Positions 1-6,152 of a stretch of 6,152 nucleotides of DNA are shown one piece after another; the stretch's first letter is position 1, and each line of letters opens with the position of its first letter. A model generated the notes under the pieces. It ran no database searches. It saw only the letters and a program-made list of their open reading frames with translations, and was not told the DNA's origin. A program made the translations under genes and the position numbers. Source of the stretch: Caldilineaceae bacterium (GTDB lineage Bacteria; Chloroflexota; Anaerolineae; Caldilineales; Caldilineaceae); the NCBI GenBank assembly GCA_026645635.1, contig JAPKMV010000226.1, positions 1-6,152 of the forward strand, in the 5' to 3' direction.

Positions 1-1877
1 CCGTGCGCATCGCCCACCTGATCGCCAGCGGGCTGGCTGCGCCGGAGCAAGTGCTGGCCGTCACCTTCACCAACAAGGCGGCGGCGGAGATGGCGGAGCG
101 GCTGGCGGCACTGCTCGATCCAGAGACTGCGCGCCGGGTCACAGTGCAGACCTTTCACGCGCTGGGTGCGGCGCTGTTGCGTGCGCACGCTGCGGCGGCG
201 GGGGTCACGCCCGATTTCGTGATCTTGGATGAAGAGGAACGGCGGCGGCTCTTGCGCCGCGCCGCTCCGTCGCTGCCGGCAGCCGCAGTAGACGGCCTGC
301 TGCGCCTCATCTCCACAGCGAAGAACCATCTCCTGTCGCCCGCTTCGCCGGCGCTGTCCGATTTGCCCGACGCCGACCCGCGCCTGCCGGAGGTCTACGC
401 TGCTTACGAGGCGGCGCTGCGTACTGCCGACGCGCTCGACTACGACGATCTGGTCGTCCGCGCCGTCCATTTGCTGGCGGGCGATCCCGGCCTGTGCGAC
501 AGCCTGACCGCCCGCTACCGCTGGATTTCCGTGGACGAGTACCAGGATGTGAATCTGGCTCAATATCGCCTCCTGCGCTTGCTTGCGGGCGAGGGCGAGA
601 CCGCGGCGAACGTCTGCGTCATCGGCGACCCCGACCAGTCGATCTACGGCTTCCGCGGCGCCGACCGCGGCTATTTCCTGCGCTTCCGCACCGATTTCCC
701 GAACGCGGCCGAAGTGCGTCTGAACCGCAACTACCGCTCTAGCCAGACGATCCTGGCCGCCGCGCAGCAGGTGATCGCCCGCAGCCCGGACTGGACCGCG
801 CTGCGCGTCTGGTCGGAGTTCGTTGCATCCGTCAAGGTGGATGTCTACCGCGCACCGACCGACAAGGCCGAGGCGGAGTACGTCGTCCACCAGATCGAGC
901 AGATGGTGGGCGGCACGAGCTATTTCTCCCTCGACTCGGGGCGCGTCGACGACCACACGGCGCCGGCGCGCTCCTTCGGCGATTTTGCCGTGCTCTACCG
1001 CCTCAGCGCGCAGAGCCAGCCGCTGCTCGAAGCCTTCGCCCGCTCCGGCATTCCCTTCCAGTGCGCCAGCCAGCAGACACTCTACGATCTGCCCCATGTG
1101 CGGCGGCGGCTGGCGCTGCTCTGGCTGCTCCACAACAGCCGTTCCCGCATCCACTGGGAGACTGCATTGGTGGACAGCACGACAGGTGTGAACGCCGCCG
1201 CCTTTGACCAGATGTGGCCGCAGCTTGCAGAGACCGATGAGCTAGCCGCCGGCTTGCTGATGGTGGCGCAAGGGGCTGGTGTCGGGCGATCTGCACGGGC
1301 GGCGCTGGCGCAGTGGGCGGAGTTCTGGCCACGCTTCGCCAGCCTGGCCGGTGGACAAGTGGTCGAGCAGCTTGCCCGTGCGACAGATTTCCTCGGCCAG
1401 AGCGCCCCGCTGGACGCCGCACAGACCGCCGACCTGCGCATCTTGCATTTACGCGCCGCCGCTTACGGGGATCGCCTGGCCGAATTTCTGCAATCGACGG
1501 CGCTGCAAAGCGAAGGCGACTGGCACGACCCGCGCGCCGACCGGGTGGCGCTGCTGACGCTGCACGCGGCCAAGGGGCTGGAGTTTCCCGTGGTCTTTGT
1601 GGTGGGCTGCGAGGACGGTCTGCTGCCCTACCGCCGTCCCGGTCGGCAAGCCAACCTGGAGGAGGAGCGCCGCCTCTTTTACGTCGGCATGACCCGCGCC
1701 CGTGAGCGGCTGATTTTCACCCACGCGGGCCGGCGCACGATCTTCGGCCAGCGCATGGCCAATCCCATTTCGCCGTTCGTGGAAGACATCGAGCAGGCGG
1801 TCAAAGAGGTGCGCGAACCGGTCGCCCTGTCCGCTCCACCGCCCAAACCCGCAGCGGATCAATTGAGCCTGTTTTGA
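1..1877 (+). CDS. UvrD/PcrA-type superfamily 1 ATP-dependent DNA helicase, 5'-truncated by the window edge
   Basis: This is a DNA-unwinding 3'-5' helicase of the UvrD/PcrA/Rep family, expected to act in repair or at stalled replication forks. Numbering from the GTG at position 3, the visible motifs are Ia (TFTNKAAAEM, 21-30), Ib (TFH, 50-52), Walker B/II (VDEYQD, 177-182), III (GDPDQSIYGFRG, 208-219), IV (NRNYRSS, 241-247), V (TLHAAKGLEF, 519-528) and VI (VGMTRARERL, 561-570). The Walker A loop and Q motif are absent because the gene begins left of the window; about 40 residues are missing by family comparison, so the GTG is an internal codon and not the start. The spacing between motifs IV and V is normal for UvrD, so the 2B insertion is kept, but only ~55 residues follow motif VI, a short tail. 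The protein ends exactly in QLSLF (620-624), which fits the bacterial sliding-clamp binding consensus. It is convergent with the Fur-family gene. Choosing between uvrD and pcrA is not justified. Confidence 0.95.
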   Translation, partial: VRIAHLIASGLAAPEQVLAVTFTNKAAAEMAERLAALLDPETARRVTVQTFHALGAALLRAHAAAAGVTPDFVILDEEERRRLLRRAAPSLPAAAVDGLLRLISTAKNHLLSPASPALSDLPDADPRLPEVYAAYEAALRTADALDYDDLVVRAVHLLAGDPGLCDSLTARYRWISVDEYQDVNLAQYRLLRLLAGEGETAANVCVIGDPDQSIYGFRGADRGYFLRFRTDFPNAAEVRLNRNYRSSQTILAAAQQVIARSPDWTALRVWSEFVASVKVDVYRAPTDKAEAEYVVHQIEQMVGGTSYFSLDSGRVDDHTAPARSFGDFAVLYRLSAQSQPLLEAFARSGIPFQCASQQTLYDLPHVRRRLALLWLLHNSRSRIHWETALVDSTTGVNAAAFDQMWPQLAETDELAAGLLMVAQGAGVGRSARAALAQWAEFWPRFASLAGGQVVEQLARATDFLGQSAPLDAAQTADLRILHLRAAAYGDRLAEFLQSTALQSEGDWHDPRADRVALLTLHAAKGLEFPVVFVVGCEDGLLPYRRPGRQANLEEERRLFYVGMTRARERLIFTHAGRRTIFGQRMANPISPFVEDIEQAVKEVREPVALSAPPPKPAADQLSLF

Positions 1878-1890
1878 GGGGCGAGGAAGA

Positions 1891-1982
1891 ATAGACCGCG
1901 GATTTGGCGGATGAGGCGGATTCTCGCGGATAAGTTCAGAAATCCGCGTAAATCCGCCGCATCCGCGCAATCCGCGGTCTAT
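1891..1982. repeat. Long imperfect inverted repeat (GC-rich hairpin of ~9-base units) between convergent genes
   Basis: Arms at 1891-1931 and 1942-1982 are 41 bases each, separated by a 10-base loop (1932-1941). The outer 14 bases, ATAGACCGCGGATT and its complement, match perfectly. Inner matching blocks of 7, 8 and 7 bases are separated by 1-2 base mismatches. Each arm is itself a run of degenerate direct repeats of about 9-10 bases around the core GCGGAT (complement ATCCGC). The right edge contains the TAG stop codon of the Fur-family gene (1979-1981), while the helicase stop lies 13 bases before the left edge. No T-tract follows on either strand, so it is not a classical intrinsic terminator. 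It may still end transcripts or protect their 3' ends, or it may be a copy of a dispersed palindromic repeat. Confidence 0.85.
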
Positions 1983-2410
1983 CCCCGCTCTGTCTCGCCA
2001 CAACTATCGCACCAGCCGAAGATCACTACATGGCGCGCGTCGGCCGTGAAGCGGTAGTGGGTCGCCAGTTCATCGATCACCGGTGCGAGCAGTTCGTCGG
2101 GAAACTCGAAGGAGCGTCCGCACTGGCGGCAGACGGCGTGATGGTGCGCGGCGTGGCTGCGCAGGGCGAACTGCACCGCACTGGCGCCCATGTCCGTTTC
2201 AATGATCAGATCCAGTCCGCGCAACAGGTCGAGCGTGCGGTAGACCGTCGCCAGGTTGATGTAGCGGTTGACGCGCTGCACCGCGGTGAAGACATCTTCG
2301 GCGGTGATGTGGCCGGGCATCTCCTCAATGGCCTCCAGGATGATCGCCCGCTGTGGCGTCACCCGCACCCCGCGCCGCTTCAGTTCCTCGATTAGATATC
2401 CCGGCGTCAT
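1979..2410 (-). CDS. Fur-family metal-dependent transcriptional regulator (Fur/Zur/PerR type)
   Basis: This is a cytoplasmic DNA-binding repressor of metal or peroxide homeostasis. From the chosen ATG (2408-2410) it has 143 residues, normal for the family. The N-terminal winged helix carries the hallmark VTPQR (17-21) and the recognition helix NLATVYRTL (52-60). The C-terminal dimerisation and metal domain carries HHHAVCRQCG (89-98) and a second CxxC, CDSCG (134-138). These two CxxC pairs are the usual structural zinc site, and the His cluster belongs to the regulatory metal site. The frame stays open upstream to 2506, but those 32 extra residues do not resemble the family and would cover the likely operator, so I prefer the inner ATG. 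No clear Shine-Dalgarno precedes it. The stop codon TAG lies in the outer arm of the adjoining hairpin. The gene is divergent from the hydrolase gene. Fur, Zur and PerR cannot be told apart from the sequence alone. Confidence 0.93.
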   Translation of the reverse strand: MTPGYLIEELKRRGVRVTPQRAIILEAIEEMPGHITAEDVFTAVQRVNRYINLATVYRTLDLLRGLDLIIETDMGASAVQFALRSHAAHHHAVCRQCGRSFEFPDELLAPVIDELATHYRFTADARHVVIFGWCDSCGETERG

Positions 2411-2532
2411 TTCGTGATTCGTATTTCGGTTCAAAATGGTGACTTTGGATTCGCAATTGCGAACGAGTTGCGAAACTTGCGCTAGTGTAACAGAAAATGG
2501 AAACACGCAGAAGAATCGAGGTTCTTGCGATC
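2411..2532. promoter_or_regulatory. Divergent control region between the Fur-family gene and the hydrolase operon
   Basis: This 122-base spacer is more AT-rich than the flanking genes and must hold both divergent promoters. On the - strand, TGTTACACT (complement of 2484-2492) reads as an extended -10 element for the Fur-family gene, with no convincing -35. On the + strand, TAGTGT (2483-2488) is a weak -10 candidate. GAGG at 2518-2521, 11 bases before the ATG at 2533, is a possible ribosome binding site for the hydrolase. Promoter positions are tentative; the operator is listed separately. Confidence 0.5.
2450..2482. promoter_or_regulatory. Candidate operator: 14-base palindrome plus TTGCGAA direct repeats
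   Basis: TTCGCAATTGCGAA at 2450-2463 is a perfect palindrome. Its right half, TTGCGAA (2457-2463), recurs at 2468-2474, 11 bases later or about one helical turn. A third partial copy, TTGCGC, follows at 2477-2482. The cluster lies just upstream of the Fur-family gene and next to the tentative -10 elements of both divergent genes. Fur-family proteins bind palindromic A/T-rich boxes and commonly repress their own genes, so this is the best candidate binding site. It does not match the classical E. coli Fur box, and the assignment is inferred from symmetry and position. Confidence 0.5.
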
Positions 2533-3441
2533 ATGCCCGACCACAACATTGCGCGCTTTACTCCAGGAGCACAGTCTTTTGTCGATATTCGCCCCGGCAT
2601 GGGCGGACTGCGGTTGAACGTTCTGAGCTGGCCGGGGGACGGCGACGCAGCCAAAGCGCCGGTCGTGCTGCTCCACGGTCTCTCCAGCAACGCCTGTACG
2701 TGGCAGCAGGTGGCGACCCGCCTGGCAGCGGCGGGCCATGCGGTCTATGCCGTCGACCAGCGCGGCCACGGCCACAGCGACAAGCCTGAAACTAGCTACG
2801 ATTTTGTCACCGTCACGGACGACCTGTGCGCGCTCTGTGACGCGCTGGCATTGACTGCGCCGATCGTCGCCGGCCAATCCTGGGGCGGCAACGTGGTGCT
2901 CACCTTTGCGGCCCGCTATCCCAAGCGAACTGCCGGCATCGTGCTGGTGGACGGCGGCTACATCGACTTGCAGATGCAGCCGCAAAGCTCGTGGGAGGAA
3001 GTCTCTGTGCGGCTGCGCCCGCCCAACTTGCTGGGCACGCCCCGCAGCTACCTGAAGTCGATGATGCAGTCGTCGCACCCCGACTGGAGCGACGAGGGCA
3101 TCGAGGCGACGCTGGCGAACTTCGAGACGCTGCCCGATGGCACGGTGCGCCCCTGGCTCTCACTCGACCGCCACCTGGAAATTTTGCACGCACTCTGGAT
3201 GCAGCGACCCGGCGAGATCTTCGCCCAGGTCGCCGCGCCGGTGCTCATCGCCGTGGCCGACGACCCCGGCAACCCGGCGTGGATGGCAGTCAAGCAGCAG
3301 CAGGTGACAGCCGCGGCAGCAGCGCTGCGCCACCCCACCGTGCACTGGTTCCCGGCCACCGCCCATGACATCCACGTCCATCGCCCCACCGAACTGGCGA
3401 AGCTGATGCTCGACTGGATGCAAGGATTGGCGCAACCGTGA
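2533..3441 (+). CDS. Alpha/beta hydrolase fold protein
   Basis: This is a soluble alpha/beta hydrolase of the esterase/epoxide hydrolase-like group, 302 residues from ATG 2533. LLHGLSSNACTW (46-57) holds the HG of the oxyanion region and DQRGHGHSD (75-83) is a typical family segment. GQSWGG (114-119) is the nucleophile elbow, with Ser116 as nucleophile. The acid is probably Asp243 or Asp244 after strand VLIAVADD. The catalytic His is probably His279 in AHDIHVHRP. There is no signal peptide or membrane segment. I chose 2533 because GAGG lies 11 bases upstream and the fold begins soon after. An ATG at 2497 would add 12 residues but sits in the control region without a ribosome site. Its stop overlaps the next gene's start in GTGA, so the two are probably co-translated. 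The substrate cannot be predicted; esterase, lactonase, epoxide hydrolase and dehalogenase-like activities all fit the fold. Confidence 0.9.
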   Translation: MPDHNIARFTPGAQSFVDIRPGMGGLRLNVLSWPGDGDAAKAPVVLLHGLSSNACTWQQVATRLAAAGHAVYAVDQRGHGHSDKPETSYDFVTVTDDLCALCDALALTAPIVAGQSWGGNVVLTFAARYPKRTAGIVLVDGGYIDLQMQPQSSWEEVSVRLRPPNLLGTPRSYLKSMMQSSHPDWSDEGIEATLANFETLPDGTVRPWLSLDRHLEILHALWMQRPGEIFAQVAAPVLIAVADDPGNPAWMAVKQQQVTAAAAALRHPTVHWFPATAHDIHVHRPTELAKLMLDWMQGLAQP

Positions 3442-4523
3442 GCGACCGACCGGGCTTGATCGTGCTGCTGGGTTCGGGCGAAACCGCACCCGGCGCACAG
3501 AAGATCTATCACTGGCTCTTCAGCCGCATCCGCGCCGAGACCGACGAGGATATCCGCGTCGCCGTCCTGGAGACGCCCGCCGGTTTCGAGCCGAACTCTG
3601 CCGCTGTGGCGGAGCAGGTAGGGGCGTACATCAAGCATCGGCTGCAAAACTTCCGCCCCAGCGTAACGGTCGTGCCGGCGCGCAAGCAGGGCACGGCGCA
3701 CAGCCCGGACGATCCCGCGCTTGCTGCCATGTTGCACGACGCCCACGTGATTTTCCTGGGGCCGGGCAGCCCCACCTACGCGGTGCGCCAACTGCGCGGC
3801 ACACGGGTCTGGGAGACGCTGCGCGCCTGTCACCGCGCGGGCGCCACGCTCATGCTGGCCAGCGCCGCCACCCTCGCCTTCAGCCGCTACACTGTACCGG
3901 TGTACGAGATTTACAAGGTTGGGGAGGATGTCCACTGGCAGCCAGGGCTGGACTTCTTCGGTGATTTTGGCCTGTCCACCGTCTTCGTGCCCCATTGGAA
4001 CAATCGCGACGGCGGCGATGCGCTCGACACCAGCCGCTGCTACCTGGGCGAGGCGCGTTTCAGCGCGCTGGCGGAATTGCTGCCGGGGGGTCTGGCCGCT
4101 AACACCATCGTCGGCATCGACGAGAACACAGCGTTGGTGATCGATCCCGCGGCGCGCACCTGGCAGGTCATGGGGCCGGGCGGCGTCACTGTGCAGGACC
4201 GCCACGGCGTCATACGCGTATCCACGGGCGTGATCCGTTCGCTACACGATTTTGGCCCATTTGCCCTGCCTGCAGTCAGCGACATTGCACCGGATGTGCG
4301 GCGCGCCGTGCAGACGGGGCGTGACGCCGCAGCCGCCGCCCGCGCTGCCCAGCCGCATCCGTCTGCGGCTGTGTTGGCGCTGGTGGATCAGCGCCAGGCC
4401 GCACGCGCTGCCCGCGACTGGGCCGCCGCCGACCGCCTGCGCGACGACCTCGCCGCTCTAGGCTGGCAGGTGCTGGATACACCAGAAGGGCCTGTGCTGA
4501 ATCCGTTGACCATTGACAATTGA
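3438..4523 (+). CDS. Peptidase S51/cyanophycinase-like protein fused to a CysRS-type C-terminal helical module
   Basis: The protein has 361 residues from GTG 3438, which overlaps the hydrolase stop as GTGA; AAGGA at 3422-3426 is a possible ribosome site. Residues ~6-235 resemble the class I glutamine amidotransferase-like fold of peptidase S51 and cyanophycinases: LLGSGE (10-15), LGPGSPTYAVRQL (107-119), LASAA (140-144), VPHWNN (184-189) and GIDENTALVID (226-236). Ser142 sits where family nucleophiles occur, but the usual G-x-S-A-G elbow reads A-S-A-A, so peptidase activity is uncertain. After an Ala/Arg-rich linker (~285-308), residues 311-353 (LVDQRQAARAARDWAAADRLRDDL, then DTPEGP) closely resemble the C-terminal helices of cysteinyl-tRNA synthetase, without the catalytic part of that enzyme. 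The last residues, PLTIDN, and the stop are encoded in the left part of a heptad-repeat hairpin. The function is unknown; a hydrolase or amidotransferase-like role is inferred from the fold. Confidence 0.88.
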   Translation: MSDRPGLIVLLGSGETAPGAQKIYHWLFSRIRAETDEDIRVAVLETPAGFEPNSAAVAEQVGAYIKHRLQNFRPSVTVVPARKQGTAHSPDDPALAAMLHDAHVIFLGPGSPTYAVRQLRGTRVWETLRACHRAGATLMLASAATLAFSRYTVPVYEIYKVGEDVHWQPGLDFFGDFGLSTVFVPHWNNRDGGDALDTSRCYLGEARFSALAELLPGGLAANTIVGIDENTALVIDPAARTWQVMGPGGVTVQDRHGVIRVSTGVIRSLHDFGPFALPAVSDIAPDVRRAVQTGRDAAAAARAAQPHPSAAVLALVDQRQAARAARDWAAADRLRDDLAALGWQVLDTPEGPVLNPLTIDN

Positions 4524-4571
4524 CCATTAACAATTGAAAAAAATCGTCAATTGTCAATGGTCAATTGTCAA
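4506..4571. repeat. AT-rich heptad-repeat inverted repeat that carries both convergent stop codons
   Basis: The stem arms are 4513-4537 and 4547-4571, 25 bases each with a single mismatch (4529 against 4555), around a 9-base A-rich loop (4538-4546). The left side is a tandem array: TTGACCATTGACAA (4506-4519), TTGACCATTAACAA (4520-4533), then TTGA. This is equally an ATTGAC(A/C) heptad series, and the right arm is its complement. The TGA of the S51-like gene (4521-4523) is in the left arm and the TGA of the PucR-type gene (4568-4570, - strand) is in the right arm. Base composition is sharply AT-rich against GC-rich neighbours. It resembles the short heptad repeats scattered in some bacterial genomes. 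It could also act as a bidirectional terminator, although no proper T-tract follows the stem. Confidence 0.85.
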
Positions 4572-6152
4572 CGCAAGACGGGCCGCAGCTTCAGTGCAAG
4601 TTGCAAGGAGAACCGTGCGTCGGGGTCATCCAGGTCAAGCTGGGTGATCGTGGCAATCTGCTCCAGCCGGTAGGTGAGGGTGTTGCGGTGGATGTGCAGC
4701 CGCGTGGCCGTCTGGCTGAGGTTGCCATGACAGGCGTAGAACGCTTCCAGCGTCTGCACCAACTCCGAATGTTTGTTTTCGTCGTGGTTGATCAGCCGAC
4801 CCAGGCTCTTGCGGAAGAAGCGCGCTGCCTCCGGGCTGGTGCTGAGACCGGTCAACAACTGATACAGTCCCAGGTCGCCGAAGTAGGTGACGGGCGACGC
4901 CTCCCACTCCTTGCCCAGCCGCCAGCTTTCCCGCGCCTGCTGCTGGCTCTGCCGCCAATTTGCCACACCCACGCCGGGGCGCCCGATCCCGATCACCAGG
5001 CGGGCGCGGGGATATTGCACCTGCATCTGTTCGGCGAATTCACCGGCGATGACCTTCAGCTCGCGCCCGCTGCTGGCGTTGTCGATGGGCCAGAAGACCA
5101 GCAGCCCCTCATCGCGACGGGTGTGGGGCGCCTGCACGCCGCGCACCTGCATGAAGCGCAGCAGCGGCGCCGGCCACGCGGGCACCTGGCTGGCTTCCAC
5201 CAGCATGGCCACATGCGGTCGCGTCAGGTCATAGTTGAGCGAAGCGCCGCGCCGCACCCAGGCCTGCTCGTCGGCGATCTCGGCGGCGAGCAACTCGTCG
5301 AGAAAGGTGGCGCGCATCCGTTCTTCAGCGATGCCGATGGCGTTCTGCTTGGCCCATTCCAGCGCCGCCGCCGCCGCACCCTGGAGGGCGGCGACCTCTT
5401 CGACGGCGGAGATGTCACCTTCGCCCTGTTGTGCGGTGCGCAGCAACAGACAAAAGCCGCGCACGCCGTCGTTGGCTACGATGGGGGTCACAACGGCCTG
5501 GTTGTAGGTCGCCGCGCCGCGCGCTGCGGGCAGCGGCACAATGCCTACCGGCGCTGGTGTGGCCGGGTCCGTGTTGGCTGCCAGCCAGGAGCGCAGCATC
5601 GTCAGGTTGGGCAGCAGATCCGGGAGCGGGCGCTGGCCGTCGCTGGGGACGGCGTCAAGGCCGCCCGTCGCCAGGATGCGGGCGTCGTCGCCCAAAATCA
5701 CCACCGGCTGTTGCGCAAAGCAGTACAGCCGCACCGCGATCTTGTCCAGCCCGCCGCCGTTGAGCGCTGCCTGGCTCAGCTCGCGCTGCAGCTCGGCGGA
5801 GCGCTGCGCCAGGTAGCCGGCGCGGTCGACAATCAACCGGATCACCGCCCGCTCCACTTGCGTCAGCGAGATGCTGACGGGCAGCTCAAAGAGGGCGAGC
5901 TGGCTCTCATGGGCCGAGCGCACTGTCTCGGGACTGTGCACATTGCCCAAAACAGCGACTGCGGCCACGCGCGCGCTGCGCAGACTGCGCATCACCCGAT
6001 CCAGGCGCATCTTGGGGTCGAGCCGGCGCAAATCCTCCAGGTCAATCAGCGCCAGTTCGTTGCCGTCCAGCTTGGGGAAGGCGGGCGGGCTGGGCCGCAA
6101 ACTGCACGCCCAACTGACGGCGCGGCCTAGAAACTCGGCACCTGTGAGCAGT
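4568..6152 (-). CDS. PucR/CdaR-family transcriptional regulator, 5'-truncated by the window edge
   Basis: This is a multidomain activator-type regulator. The frame is open to the right edge, so the TTG at 6098-6100 is not the start: the codons upstream encode [14 protein letters not shown], which fits the beginning of a PucR N-terminal domain. Perhaps 15-20 residues are missing. Numbering from that TTG, ~1-105 is the rest of the PucR domain and ~115-250 looks GAF-like ([28 protein letters not shown]). Residues ~295-415 match the CdaR GGDEF-like region ([14 protein letters not shown], 369-382, then [14 protein letters not shown]). Residues ~446-510 form the C-terminal helix-turn-helix, with [20 protein letters not shown] at 458-477. 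Relatives control purine, sugar-acid or amino-acid catabolism in response to small ligands, but no catabolic gene is visible here and the ligand is unknown. The TGA stop lies inside the flanking hairpin. It is convergent with the S51-like gene and probably not co-regulated with it. Confidence 0.93.
   Translation of the reverse strand, partial: LLTGAEFLGRAVSWACSLRPSPPAFPKLDGNELALIDLEDLRRLDPKMRLDRVMRSLRSARVAAVAVLGNVHSPETVRSAHESQLALFELPVSISLTQVERAVIRLIVDRAGYLAQRSAELQRELSQAALNGGGLDKIAVRLYCFAQQPVVILGDDARILATGGLDAVPSDGQRPLPDLLPNLTMLRSWLAANTDPATPAPVGIVPLPAARGAATYNQAVVTPIVANDGVRGFCLLLRTAQQGEGDISAVEEVAALQGAAAAALEWAKQNAIGIAEERMRATFLDELLAAEIADEQAWVRRGASLNYDLTRPHVAMLVEASQVPAWPAPLLRFMQVRGVQAPHTRRDEGLLVFWPIDNASSGRELKVIAGEFAEQMQVQYPRARLVIGIGRPGVGVANWRQSQQQARESWRLGKEWEASPVTYFGDLGLYQLLTGLSTSPEAARFFRKSLGRLINHDENKHSELVQTLEAFYACHGNLSQTATRLHIHRNTLTYRLEQIATITQLDLDDPDARFSLQLALKLRPVLR

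Noticed and set aside
1891..1982. Classical Rho-independent terminator
   Set aside because: The stem is far longer than usual, is internally repetitive, and is not followed by a T-tract on either strand.
1449..2003. A 184-codon - strand frame covering the helicase 3' end and the hairpin
   Set aside because: It is antisense to helicase motifs V and VI, reads through the repeat, and has no family resemblance.
2411..2506. A longer N-terminus for the Fur-family gene starting at 2506
   Set aside because: The extra 32 residues do not resemble Fur proteins and would place the TTGCGAA operator-like repeats inside the coding region. The start at 2410 gives a standard 143-residue protein.
3048..4205. 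A 385-codon open frame on the - strand across the hydrolase and S51-like genes
   Set aside because: It spans the end of one well-supported gene and most of the next, shows no domain, and is explained by GC-rich codon use on the opposite strand.
4506..4571. A small CRISPR array or transposon terminal repeat
   Set aside because: The repeat units are 7/14 bases and contiguous with no spacers, and no transposase or target-site duplication is visible.
6098..6100. TTG as the start codon of the PucR-type gene
   Set aside because: The frame continues upstream to the window edge and encodes residues expected in the PucR N-terminal domain, so the gene is truncated by the window.
4565..6130. A 521-codon open frame on the + strand, antisense to the PucR-type gene
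   Set aside because: It starts at a TTG inside the hairpin without a ribosome site, its translation is rich in Gln, His, Arg and Gly with no recognisable domain, and the - strand frame has clear PucR/CdaR and HTH motifs. It is an artefact of GC-rich third positions.

Overview
The window is GC-rich, densely coding bacterial chromosome. The gene set is a UvrD/PcrA-type helicase ending in a clamp-binding-like tail, a Fur-family regulator, an alpha/beta hydrolase coupled to a cyanophycinase-like protein, and a PucR/CdaR-type regulator. Short-unit hairpin repeats sit between convergent genes. Together these suggest a member of the Chloroflexota (Anaerolineae/Caldilineae-like). That placement is an inference from style and composition, because no rRNA or other marker gene is present.

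Layout: (1) 1-1877, + strand, a superfamily 1 DNA helicase whose first ~40 residues, including the Walker A motif, lie outside the window. (2) 1891-1982, a long imperfect hairpin of GC-rich ~9-base units between the helicase and the convergent fur gene; its outer edge contains the fur stop codon. (3) 1979-2410, - strand, a Fur-family metalloregulator. (4) 2411-2532, a divergent intergenic region with a perfect 14-base palindrome and TTGCGAA direct repeats, the likely operator. (5) 2533-3441 and 3438-4523, + strand, a two-gene unit overlapping by GTGA: an alpha/beta hydrolase followed by a peptidase S51/cyanophycinase-like protein with a C-terminal helical module like that of cysteinyl-tRNA synthetase. 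(6) 4513-4571, an AT-rich hairpin of heptad repeats that supplies the stop codons of both flanking convergent genes. (7) 4568-6152, - strand, a PucR/CdaR-type regulator that runs off the right edge.

How the parts relate: fur and the hydrolase operon are divergent and share one control region, so the hydrolase/S51-like pair may respond to the Fur-family protein. The helicase and the PucR-type gene are probably independent neighbours. The most notable points are the S51-like/CysRS-tail fusion with an altered nucleophile elbow, and the two hairpins, built differently in sequence but alike in design, each placed at a convergent gene junction and merged with stop codons. I see no tRNA, rRNA, CRISPR array, transposase or phage gene.
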